In this document: piece by piece, positions 35,695 to 46,790 of the stretch
Layout: every line of letters begins with the position of its first letter
Numbering within the stretch: position 1 is the stretch's first letter
NCBI GenBank assembly: GCA_013350335.1
Contig: CM023536.1
Location: forward strand, 12,405,520 to 12,469,519
Direction of reading: 5' to 3'
Length of the DNA: 64,000 nucleotides
Source of the DNA: Chimonanthus salicifolius
Lineage: Eukaryota; Streptophyta; Magnoliopsida; Laurales; Calycanthaceae
Program-made: the position numbers and the translations under genes
Notes under the pieces: generated by a model
Told to the model about the DNA's origin: nothing
Databases searched by the model: none
What the model saw: only the letters and a program-made list of their open reading frames with translations

Positions 35695-38600
35695 TCAATT
35701 AAAAATAGTACCTTTCTCAATGAATAAATGGGGATACAGCTCCCGCATCGTTGATTCACGCTCCCATGTCGTGTTATCTGCTCCATGATGCCTCCATAGT
35801 ACTTTCACTTGAGGTATCATCTTTTTCCTGAGCTGTAGAGTTCCAGTGTCTTGGATTTCTACTGGCCCTTCATCAAAAGTCACGTCCTCTGTCATGTCGA
35901 TGTCGTTAAAATTCAACACATGTGACGGATCTGGTTCGTATTTCCTCAGCATTGACACGTGAAATACATTATGTACTTTGGCTAAGCTTGGAGGTAAAGC
36001 CAAACGATAAGCTACTCCTCCGATCTTATCCAAGATCTCGAAGGGTCCTATGTATCTTGGCGATAACTTCCCTTTATAACCAAATCATCTAACACCATGG
36101 CGAGGTGCAACACGAAGAAAAACATGGTCACCCACTGAGAATTCCAGAGGTCTGCGCCTCTTGTCAGCATAACTTTTCTGTCGACTCTGTGCTGTTTTGA
36201 GACGTCGTCTGATAATTTCGACCTGTTCTGATGTCTCCCTGACCATATCTGGCCCTAACAACGCCTTATCTCCCACTTCGGCCCAGCATAATGGTGATCT
36301 GCATGGTCTACCATAGAGAGCTTCGTATGGTGCCATTTGAATACTGGACTGATAACTATTGTTGTAGACAAATTCTACCAATGGAAGATGATCTTCCCAA
36401 CTACCCTGCATATCCATTACACAGGCTCTTAACATATCTTCTAAAGTCTGAATAGTCCTCTCAGACTGACCATCCGTCTGAGGGTGAAAAGCTGTGCTAA
36501 AACACAACTGTGTACCAAGCTCTTTTTGGAGGCTCTACCAAAATCTTGATACAAACCGTGGATCACGATCCGATACAATGCTCACTGGTACTCCGTGTAA
36601 TCTGACTATCTCCTTTATATACTGTTTACTCAAGGTCACTAAGGAGTGTGTCACTTTAATTGGTAAGAAATGAGCAGACTTGGTCAATCTGTCCACTATC
36701 ACCCATATCGAGTCGTTTCCCCTTGATGATTTAGGAAAACCTACAACGAAATCCATGGTGATATGCTCCCATTTCCACTTAGCCACTTCGAGAGGTTGCA
36801 TTTTTCCTCCCGGTCTCTGGTGCTCCGCTTTTACCTGTTGACAAGTCAAGCACTTAGATACAAAATCTGCCACGTCCTTCTTCATCCTGCTCCACCAGAA
36901 TTGACGCCGCAAATCACGATACATTTTAGTAGCTCCAGGATGTACTGCAAAACGAGAGTGATGGCAATGATCGAGTACTATTCTTCTACGATCCTCTGTT
37001 TCTGGCACAAATAATCTATCTCTGAAGGTTAAACTTCCATCGGTCCTGATTTTCCAATCCTTCAAGTCAATCCCCTCTATCAACTGAGTCCGTACCTTGA
37101 TAGATTCTGGGTCCTTTTGTTGTGTTTCCAACACTAGTCTCATAAGTTCTGGCTGTCTGACTTCACTCGGCGCCTGGACTGATTCATCGTACTCTACTAA
37201 TTGTAGGTCAAAATCACCTATCGTACTCAACATATTCTATCGTAACGATGCTATAGAAGCTACCTTGCAATGATTTTTTCTACTCAAAGCATCTGCTACT
37301 ACATTTGCCTTTCCTGGATGATAGGAGAGTTCAAAATTGTAGTCTTTCAAAGTCTCCATCCATCTCCTTTGTCTCAAGTTCAAATCTTTCTGAGTGAACA
37401 AGTATTTGAGACTGTGATGATCAGAAAAAACATTAAATTTCTCACCAAACAAATGATGTCTCCAGATTTTTAGTACGAACACTACGGCAGCTAGTTCTAG
37501 ATCATGAGTAGGGTAATTTTGCTCATGTCCCTTTAATTGTCTAGAGCCATAGGCTGCTACTCTACCCTCCTGCATTAGGACACATCCTAAACCATTCTTT
37601 GAAGCATCACAATATACTTCAAATTTCTGACCTTGCTCAGGTATAATCAATACTGGGGCGGTGGTTAACTTCTCCTTCAACTCTTGGAATGCCTGTTCGC
37701 ACTCGTCACTCCATTCGAATTTCACGTCTTTCCGTGTTAACCTTGTCATTGGGACAGCAATCTGAGAGAAACTTGGTATAAACCTCCTATAATACCCAGC
37801 TAATCCCAAAAAACTTCTAATTTCAAAGACGTTTGTTGGTCTCTGCCAATTCATCACTGCCTCAACTTTGGCAGGATCTACTGTGATTCCCTCTTGTGTC
37901 ACAACATGTCCCAGAAATTGTACTTGTTTCAACCAAAACTCACATTTACTGAATTTGGCGTACAACTGATGGTTTTCTAAGGTCTTTAACACTACCCTCA
38001 AATGTTGCTCATGCTCTTCTTCTGTTGACGAAAATATCAAAATATCATCAATGAACACCACTACAAAAATTCCTAAGTAAGGCCGGAAAACTCTGTTCAT
38101 CAAATCCATGAACGTGGCCGGTGCATTTGTTACTCCAAACGGCATCACTAAGAATTCATAATGACCATACTGAGTTCTAAACGCAGTTTTAGGGATATCT
38201 TCATCTCTAACTCTCAACTGATGATAACCCGATCTCAAATCTATCTTTGAAAAGCACTTGGCTCCCTTCAGTTGGTCGAACAAATCATCTATCCGTGGCA
38301 ACGGATACTTATTCTTAATAGTTACCTGGTTCAACTTCCGGTAATCTATACACATTCTTAAAGTTCCATCCTTCTTTTTGGCAAAAAGAACTGGAGCTCC
38401 CCAAGGTGAAGTACTTAGTCTTACAAAGCCTAACTTAAACAACTCATCTACTTGGGTTCGCACTTCCCGTTGCTCTGTCGGTGCCATCCTATACGGTGGC
38501 ATGGAAATAGGTAACGTTCCAGGTTGTAGATTGATTACAAACTCAATCTCTCGGCGTGGAGGTAGACCACTCAATTGGTCTGGAAAAACATTCATAAATT

Positions 38601-40251
38601 CACACACCACCCGAGGTATCACTAAGTCTACACCTCCTACGTTTTCCAAACCTATACCAGCTACCATACTATTCAGATGCTCACCTAGACCAGAGTTCCT
38701 CACACTAAGCCTTTTATAAGGTTTCAATTTCTCCAAAAATTGATTCCCCTGGGAATGCCCTAGCACCATCCTTTTATAGCAATCTAACACTATCCTATGT
38801 TTCGAAAGCCAATCCATGCCTAAAATGATATCAAAACATGTCATATCTATCATTAACAAATCACAATTTAAATTTTGTCCACCAAGTCTTATTATACAAG
38901 ACTTACATACATGATCAACTATCACTTCTCTTCCTAAAGGAGATTTTACCCTCAGTGGTTTATCCACAGCCACCGATCTTAAACCCAAAATTTCAGTACA
39001 CAAAGTAGATATGAAAGAATGGGATGCACCAGTGTCAAATAACACATGTGCTAAGAAACTAAAGAGTGGTAAAGTACCTTCCATCACTGAGTGATCCATA
39101 TGCTCGTCTGATGCTGGCCCAATTGTGTAGACTCGCCCCTGAGTCATCTGTTGAGGACGTCCGCGTCCCCTCCCTTGACTAGGCCTCTGTTGTAAAGAGT
39201 TGGGTGTTGATGACCCTCTTGAAGCCTGCGGCGAACCTCTATTATAAGGTGGTTGCACGCTTGACTGAGCTGGCCTGTTATTCCAGGTTGGCCCCACCTC
39301 ACTTGTACCTTTTGGAGTTGGACAATCCTTGGCAATATGTCCTGGTTGTTTACAAGTGTAGCACAATCTCTCTCCATAAGCCTTAGGATTCTGGCATTGA
39401 CGTGAAGTATGTCCGGGTTGGTCACAAGTATAACAAATAATTTGACTTTTATCAAACCCACCCGATTGCCACACAGAAGGTTGACCCTTCTTGAAAGGAT
39501 TTCCTTTGAATTTCCTCTTCTTATTTGCATACTGAGGTGGTTTCTGAGAATTCCTCTGCTGAGATGTCCCTTGGTCTGGATTCGGTCCATCCACTGCTTC
39601 TACCAAAGAAGCTCTTTCCATTACCTCCTCCAGATTTGCGTGACGTTGGGCAACCATCTGTCGCCGGATAAACGAACGAAGTCCATGCACATAGTGTCTG
39701 ATTTTATCCTCTTCATCTTGCAGTATTTTGGGTGCATACGGCAAAAGGTTAATGTACCTACTGTTGTACTGGGAAATCGCATCATTCCCCTGTTGAATCT
39801 CCATGAACTGCTGTTGTCTAGCCTCCTTCGCCACTAAAGGATAGTAGCGTGCGAGAAAAGCTTTTGAAAAGTCAGCCCAAGTCATGGGCGCACTTTCCCT
39901 AGAGAGATTTTTGACTTCCCACCATTTGTAAGCATTCCCCGTCAGTTGATAGGTGGCTAACGTTACACGTAGATCATCATCTACCCCTAACGTATCGAAC
40001 ATACGGCTTGTCTGAGTAAGCCAGTTTTCAGCTACAGTCGGGTCTGTTCCTCCCGAAAAAGATAGAGGATTTAGTCGTCTAAAATCTCTCAACGCAGCAT
40101 TTGCTCTTCCTCCATTAGTTCTAGCTGGTTGTTCATTTCCTAAAGTATCTCTGAATACTTGCATTGCAATTCGCACTGTTTCATAAATAGCTTCCTGCTC
40201 TGGAGTACGTGGAGTAGGTGGCGGTGGTGCCGATCCCTCTCCTTGATTCAT
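35695..40251 (-). pseudogene. Element E gag-pol polyprotein, one frame with three stop codons
   Basis: I place the start at ATG 40249-40251 ([12 protein letters not shown]) rather than the upstream in-frame ATG. Residues count from there. The gag domain is about 60-200 ([19 protein letters not shown]) and two CCHC zinc knuckles are at 273-286 and 297-310. The protease DTG is at 406-408. RT runs about 580-750 with D671 and the FIDD active site at 733-736. RNase H runs about 875-990 ([11 protein letters not shown], then ADALSRK). Integrase follows with the HHCC region, core blocks MDFVVGF, SDRDPRF and HPQTDGQSERT, the GPF/Y-type block LSPRYIGPFEIL and a chromodomain-like tail (QVKVLWRHHG ... 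TTWERESTMRELYP). The frame of 1518 codons is interrupted only at 37237-37239 (TAG), 36535-36537 (TAG) and 36085-36087 (TGA). Each could be a single C-to-T change. All visible catalytic residues are intact. Confidence 0.95.
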
Positions 40252-40537
40252 CTCGTTTCGTGTTATTTTTTCCTGATATACACAAAGTCTAAAAAAGAAT
40301 CTCATCACAAAGCATTCCACACGAGATAACCAAAGCTTTTTATATTGAAACACATGCTATTACAACACTAAGATTTTATTTCATAACCGTATAATTTACA
40401 TCACATTATACATAGTTGGAGAGTCTTTATTACATGACTTCTCCTCACACTCAAACAGCTATAAAGACAACAAAAAGATTCTAGACCAAACCCTATACAC
40501 CGCCTATCATCCCCTGTCCTGCTCTCTGCCTCTTCCA
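40252..40537 (-). other. Spacer between accessory ORF and gag-pol in element E
   Basis: About 286 bp on the element's sense strand between the accessory ORF stop and the gag start. The gag frame is open upstream to 40353 but the extra residues are hydrophobic and unlike gag. No splice or terminator signal can be asserted by eye. Confidence 0.5.
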
Positions 40538-41077
40538 CTACTCCCCTGATGAAGATGACATGTCTTTGTTATCAGCATAGGGACAATCCCTCATCTTATG
40601 ATCATATTGGCAACAGACATGACATCCATAAATTTCGTTCCCCTTGGAAAAAGGACAGTTACTCCTAGCATGACCCCCAGTATTGCACTTGTAGCATTCC
40701 CGATCCTTTGGGCAAGGGCAATAATCCTCAGTATGACCCGGTTGTGCACAGAAATTACACAAGGTTGGTCTAGAGGTACTTGCAACATCTGTCTTCGGAG
40801 GAACTGGTTTCCACATCGGAAGCTCAGTGGGGTGCGTAGGAAAAAAAACTTCTCCCACTTCTGGTGAGGATGGTACTTCATAGTCCATCCCTGTATAAGG
40901 AGGTGGTGTTGCTGGTGTATAGTATGGAGAATCCGGTTCACTGTCAGATGATATATCGATGGGAGTCGGGCTTCCTGGAACTGGTGGTGGGATACTAAGT
41001 CGATACCATCTTCTAATTGGATTATTAAGATCGCGTACCAATCTTCCCTTTCTTTCGGTGTTGGAGCTACCAGCCAT
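40538..41077 (-). CDS. Accessory ORF of element E with three CCHC zinc knuckles
   Basis: An intact 179-codon frame in the same sense as gag, lying between the primer-binding site and gag. The start chosen is MAGSSNTERKGR. An upstream in-frame ATG would add 34 residues that look like leader RNA. Residues 1-30 are basic. Residues 31-100 are Pro/Ser-rich with an acidic patch (PIDISSDSEPDSP). Three textbook CX2CX4HX4C knuckles follow, at 107-120, 128-141 and 152-165, and the protein ends in a Ser-rich tail. Such knuckles bind single-stranded nucleic acid in retroelement nucleocapsids. Here they come in addition to the two in gag. Chromovirus-type gypsy elements normally have only gag-pol, so this is unexpected. 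Possible roles (RNA packaging, chaperone, silencing suppression) are inference. It could also be a captured host or gag-derived zinc-knuckle gene. Confidence 0.8.
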   Translation of the reverse strand: MAGSSNTERKGRLVRDLNNPIRRWYRLSIPPPVPGSPTPIDISSDSEPDSPYYTPATPPPYTGMDYEVPSSPEVGEVFFPTHPTELPMWKPVPPKTDVASTSRPTLCNFCAQPGHTEDYCPCPKDRECYKCNTGGHARSNCPFSKGNEIYGCHVCCQYDHKMRDCPYADNKDMSSSSGE

Positions 41078-41351
41078 TGCTATTTCAACCAAACAGATAT
41101 CAGTCCACAAAGAAACTAATGATATCATTTGCATATAGAAACACATAGCATATTGCACAAAGCTGATAATTCCAAGCACAAAGCAAATAATAACAATATT
41201 ATAGTCTGAAATTTATCAAAATTCAGCTATTTAAGACATCTCACTAAGTTACTCCAACGACTCACTCCGGTTTTACTAAACTAACACTTAAGTCAGTCTT
41301 ACCTAATTGTAGACATGTAATTCCATATACAGTCCGAGTTTTGAACTAAGG

Positions 41352-41365
41352 CTCTGATACCAAGC
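41352..41365 (-). other. Primer-binding site of element E
   Basis: The complement reads GCTTGGTATCAGAGCC directly after the LTR end GGGGCGTGACA, with a short GC spacer before TTGGTATCAGAGC. Initiator tRNA-Met type. Confidence 0.9.
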
Positions 41366-44300
41366 TGTCACGCCCCGACCCTCCGGGCCCACTGACGTGA
41401 GATTTTTTTTTTTTTTTTCTAATACAATATTGAGCCTTTGCGGAAATCCTCTTATAGACTTTAACATCTCTTATGAATAAGTTTGGATCTAACATTTGGC
41501 AGCCTCGGACCCACACATATCTAGCCGGTAAAAATCCCAAGCAGATGGAGGGGCCACCATGGGCCCGCTTAAAACCCAAAACCTCGACAGATTTCACCTC
41601 GACGCATAATATGTGGATACACTAGTAACCAACATGTAATCTATAACTTAACCTCTTAGGGAATCCAAAATAGAAAATGTCACACATGATCTACCTAACA
41701 TTTATGATCAATCGATCCCATCAACATCAGAATTGCACATCAGAAACGAAGTAGACTTTATTACATCCTACAGTGTTTCAACTGAACATTATAAAGGATT
41801 TATTACATTACATGTTCATACGTACAATATCTACTAACTTAAACATAAAATCCCAACATTTGGGTAGATAGCTAAAGGGACTCCACCCTAAACTACAGCT
41901 GATGATCCTCCTGTCCTTCGTCCTCCGGGTTTCCTGTTTCGTAAGGAGTGTGAGTTTTACAAACTCAATGAAGAGAAAACAACAGCAAGTTCTGGATAAC
42001 AAGGCATATTATCAACATAATAGACATGTTATCAAACAACAGTTTATACACTCAGAAATCATGTAGAATAATGTTAACACATTTATCTACTATGAAATGT
42101 CCTTCATTTCTCAAAAAGATACCCCCGCCAAACGACGTCTACGGTTCTCCCCTAACCGCGAGTAATACGTTTCCTACACCGCCGGCAAATTCATGCTCAG
42201 TGCTTCACACAGCCCGTATTTTAATACACCTCGTACCAGTGCCCTCCACGAGCTAGGTACTTCATACATTGGTGTGAGGTAATTTGAAATGCACAGTACA
42301 CCAATCAATATGCACATCAATACATGGATTTAAACATAATTGTCAACCCACATAATATCTCTCATACATATGATCATAATAACCTCACTCAGCTAACATA
42401 GATTCCTAAGCCCTCCTGCATGGAATCATAATACAAATATCAGCAATAAGTACATAATATGCTGAAAAACTAAATACAGATTAAAAGCCCACCAACGGGT
42501 TACATTATAACACAAATAAGTGTTACCATTATCTTCAATCGAGTATGCCTACCCTATACTCATCATTTATACACAGAATGCATATTCCTATCGGAATCAC
42601 TGTTGGATACCTGATCTATCATCAGATCACCCATATCACAATACCAAGTAGTCTCTAGGAACAAGTGGGTTCCGTACTCCGTTTTATGATGACTAGATCT
42701 CGACATCCCGAAACACTCTCAAGTTCACGTTTCATATGTTGAAACTTATAATCACCTCCTTACGTGTGAACAGTGTCGGTATCGCATTCTAATCCTATTA
42801 CATCATTTCCATCAATAAAGATGACCACGGATATCCACTTATTGCCGTAAGGCTAATGGTGAAAGAAACATTTGTATTGAATGCAAAATGAGATGCATTT
42901 TAGTAAACACATAGTGTGGTTGAATCTCCTCACCTTCGGTTGGCGAGTGTTTTTCAGTAATCTGTTTAAAATGAAAAACGGTGTAAATACAACGTATAAT
43001 AACACTATATAGCTATAATTTATACTCCTAAGCGTTTGGAATATCATGACAACACGTTTAGAGAGTTTTCTTGAAATTTTGTAAAAATTACGATTTTGCC
43101 CATGAGCGTAATACGGGCTAAAAATAAACCTCCAAGTGGACTAAAACAAGTATTTCTAAGCTAAAATAACATAAATTTCATTTTTGAATTTTTTTAAAAA
43201 ATTACGTTTTTGCCCTCCAAAAATATCCAAAATTACCAAAATGCCCCTGGCTACTATTCATCGAAAAATACTGTTCACAGGCACTATTCATCCAAAAATT
43301 ACTGTTCACGGACACTATTCATCCGAAAAAATACTGTTCACGAAAATACTATTCACGGGCACTGTTCATCCGTAAAAATACTGTTCACGGAAAATACTAT
43401 TCACAAGCACTATTCATCCGTGAAAAATACTATTCACGGGCACTGTTCATCCGTAAAAATACTGTTCACGGAAAATACTATTCACAAGCACTATTCATCC
43501 GTGAAAAATACTGTTCACGAAAAATACTGTTCATGAATACTATTCACCCGTAAATACTGTTCACCGAAAAATACTGTTCACGGGGCACTGTTCACCCGTA
43601 AATTTCCAAATTACCAAAATGCCCTTTAGGGCCAGCACAGTGCGCCGCAAATCACTATTCACGGACAGATTTTTCTATTTTTTTGTATTTTCTTCGCTGA
43701 TTTTTATAGAGAAAACTGTAAATCATTTTCTGATGAAATTAAATATCTAGCTTCCTCTTAATGAGGTCTACAAACTAAAAATATTAACTTAAAATAAACA
43801 CTTACAGAAATCTTCTGAAGAATTTAAGACAACCACTTGAGGAATAGTGAACGTCTGGCAGCAGAGAGGAAAAATGGAAAATCTGATAAAACTTCGTAAA
43901 TTTGTGATTTTAACTTAAACTCACTGCACCTATTTATAGTGTTTTGAAAAATACTATTGAAAACTGCTGGATGATCCCTGACGGTTTGTTGTGTCGGCAA
44001 AGGTTAAAAAAATCTTATCTCTTAAGACTGTCGGCAGAAAGAGAAAGATAAGATGAAAAAATCTTATCTCAGGTAACAGTAAAAATTACTGTTACCTTAC
44101 CCTTTTTCTGTTCGTCTATATTAGACCTTAACTCGTAAAAATCCGACACCGCAGGTGTGTTAAGAACACAGGGTTTACCTACGGTGGAACGTTCACTTTT
44201 TGTTTTGACACCAAAAAATAGGGTATTTTTCACAAAGTCAACATTTTAATAAAATAGACGGCTTATAATCACCGTGATTTTGACACTTCGAAACTAGTGT

Positions 44301-44795
44301 TTAAAATACCCTTTTCGACATTCTACATATGTCAAAGAGTTTGATAAAATACAGATCGAATGTGATCTGAGTTTGCTAATTTTCGGAATACGGGGTATCT
44401 TAAAAATCGGGGTTTTTAGATAAAAGCATATGTAAAATACACGTTTCGAGGAATACTCGTGAAATTCCGAAAATACCCCTGAGTAGCGTACTCAAAAGCT
44501 TATTATGTGTGTGAATTTCAAAGTCTGAATATATCAGAAGAGTGGTCTTTCACACTCAAGAGGTCTATAAAATACTATTCATAATTTTATATGTAAAACA
44601 AAAGGCATTTAAGTAATGTCTAAAATGCCCTCCGAACTTCGTCGGGCTAAATCACTAAGCAAATGGCCTCTGATCGGGTCACATACTCCTTTTTCGGGAA
44701 GCTCTTTCCGTACCTTATCATATTAACCGGTCACAAAGCCGAGTTAATAATTCTAAAAATTTGTTATTTCTAATTTAAAGGGTCGGGTTATTACA
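41366..44795 (-). repeat. Element E, 5' LTR
   Basis: 3430 bp, nearly identical to 32201-35660. Its CTGTTCAC array (about 43246-43595) is shorter by two small units. Substitutions noted by eye include positions near 41507, 42125, 42159, 42416, 43099 and 43251. Confidence 0.95.
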
Positions 44796-44800
44796 TCCAG

Positions 44801-44893
44801 TGGTGACTTCGTTGATAATCCGACTAGGAAGACGATTAATTAAATACATCGCAGTCAAGACTCCATGAGACCAATACTTCTTTGGAACATGCA
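44801..44893 (-). pseudogene. Element D integrase fragment between E and the hAT element
   Basis: The minus strand reads MHVPKKYWSHGVLTAMYLIN then RLPSRII, the conserved copia integrase region after the catalytic core. It joins the fragment at 48641 on one side and the one at 32195 on the other when the insertions are skipped. Confidence 0.85.
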
Positions 44894-45084
44894 TCTGGAA
44901 CTAGGGGTGTAAATGGATCCAAATCCGGCCCAGATCCAGGAGTCCATTTTCGATCTGGATCCTAGAGTCCAATAAGGACTCACGGACCGAATCCAGTAGT
45001 CCATTAAAACATTCAGATGGTCCATGGACCCAACTATAAAGTTGTTGCGTTACATTAGTTAGGGGCTTAGGGCACAAAATCATT

Positions 45085-45300
45085 ATACCTCTCTCTCGTC
45101 TCTTCTCCCCACTCTCTCTCTCTCACCTCTTCTCACCGCTCTCTCGCTGCTCTTTGCTCTCAAGATCTCTCCCCTCTCTCTCGATTTGCCTCTCACGCTC
45201 TCCGTCTGGCGGTAAGTTCTCAAGATCTCTCTCTCTCTCTCCATCTCGGTCTCTTTCTCTCTCTCTCATCTCGGTTGCTTTCAGGGTCTCTTTCGATTTT
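45085..45300. repeat. CT-rich microsatellite-like tract in the hAT element
   Basis: Long runs of CTCTCT broken by short other words. In plant genes this is common in 5' UTRs, so it may be the leader of the former hAT transposase gene. No start codon can be linked to it. Confidence 0.5.
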
Positions 45301-46640
45301 TTTTGTGGTTTTTCTTTAGATACATTTTGATTGATTTTCTTTGTAATCTATACTCCAAATGTATTGGGTTTTCACTATTTTTCCAATTATGCTATTATTG
45401 TATGCTTACTCATAAGATATTTGCATTGCATTCCTTTTCTCTCTCTATGGTTGGTTTATTTTACTGGTTTTTGTTTCCTCTGTTTTCTAATCGTCTGTTA
45501 ATCACAGAACATGTTCAATTTATAGTATTTTTCAAAAATGGATGCCTGGATGGAGAAAAAGGTTAAAATATCAATCGGGTCCATGGAATTGGATCTTAAT
45601 AGTGTGAGTCAAGATCTGGGCACTGCATTTGTTTTTTTTTCTGAATGTTGAAGAACATAATAATTCACAATGAAGGAAATCCGTATCCTCAATTACAAGG
45701 GGAACAACTAGCAAGGCCAAGAATGACTGAGGAAGGTGACACTGACAGACTTTCTCCCTGTTCTGCTTATAAGTTTATTTTGATTTGTGTTTGTTTAACT
45801 TTTTTCCAAACTTAGGAAAAAGACAATGGGTATAATAGAGAAGCTAACATTGAAGGCAAAACTTTAGAAAGGGATTGAGAAGATGACATGAAGAATACAA
45901 AAATTGATATGTTATTGTAAATCAACTCATTTATCTGCCACATTTTGTAAACATGAATTTATCCCTTATTTTTCCTACATGGGTGAATTCTCAATGCAAG
46001 ACATTAATCTTCTATCATCAAAAGAGTAAATTTTGATTCATATTCGCATCTTTGAATAAATCCCTTGTACATGCAAGAACATTTGACAGAAGCATAGAGA
46101 AGACAGGTAAACTGATGGTTTGGGAGGGTTCGCCACATCATTTAGAGATCGTAAGAAACCATTTTCCCTAAAGCAAAAACTAATAGCCAAACATGCCTCT
46201 TAAGGATCTCTGATCTCATCCCAGGCTTCAGAAAAGAGAATGAATACCTTGGCTTTCATGAGCTTATGATGACTAAAAATCGATGAAATGTATTGCAAGG
46301 AAGAATCCTAGTCATTCAACAAAGCAAATATTATGAAGGTATTACGAGAATGTTAGGCTTTTCTACAAGAGCAGATAGTGTTTAGGGTTGAAGTATGTTC
46401 CATTTACATTTATGTTGGGTTGAGTATGTGGGTTGTTGAGTTTGTGGAAAATTTACATTTATATTGCTTGCAAGTTTTTTCTCATCTTCTTATGGAATGC
46501 ATGCTCTCATCATTAATCATTGATGTTTCCCATATCATCTATCATCCTCCTTATTCTTTGTATGGATATCTCTATTCTTAAATGAGATTAGAACATAAAT
46601 GAAATTTATTATACTTTTTCTACAGTACAATGTATAATTC

Positions 46641-46790
46641 TAATGAGAGAATGACTTCACTGAGGAGAATGAGATAGATGCGGCATCAAATGCTTCTAAA
46701 CCCAAACATGTTGTACAGAGGAGGAAGACCTCGATTGTTTAGTAAGATTTCCATTACGCAGAGATAGATGGAGTTGGACATGCAGTATGT
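46641..46790 (+). pseudogene. Remnant of a BED zinc-finger exon of a hAT transposase
   Basis: One plus-strand frame reads SKPKHVVQRRKTSIV, two stops, DFHYAEIDGVGHAV. The spacing matches the start of a plant hAT transposase BED finger, in which KTS(I/V)VW is followed by F and EIDG and then Cys pairs. The expected Trp is now a stop. The zinc-binding Cys/His and the rest of the transposase are not recognisable downstream. The element ends support a hAT, but this exon call rests on a short match. Confidence 0.4.

Larger units (their letters stand above)
32201..44795 (-). mobile_element. Complete young Ty3/gypsy element E (Tekay-like chromovirus)
   Basis: It is flanked by a perfect tccag duplication (32196-32200 and 44796-44800). 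It reads right to left: 5' LTR 41366-44795, primer-binding site, accessory zinc-knuckle ORF 40538-41077, gag-pol 35695-40251, polypurine tract 35661-35675, 3' LTR 32201-35660. The two LTRs differ by roughly two dozen substitutions by eye plus a few indels in a repeat array, so the insertion is recent compared with everything else here. Gag-pol carries three stop codons and no frameshift, so the copy itself is not autonomous. It splits the integrase of element D. Confidence 0.95.

Noticed and set aside
37270..39837. Plus-strand open frames opposite gag-pol of E
   Set aside because: They are antisense shadows of the intact polyprotein frame.
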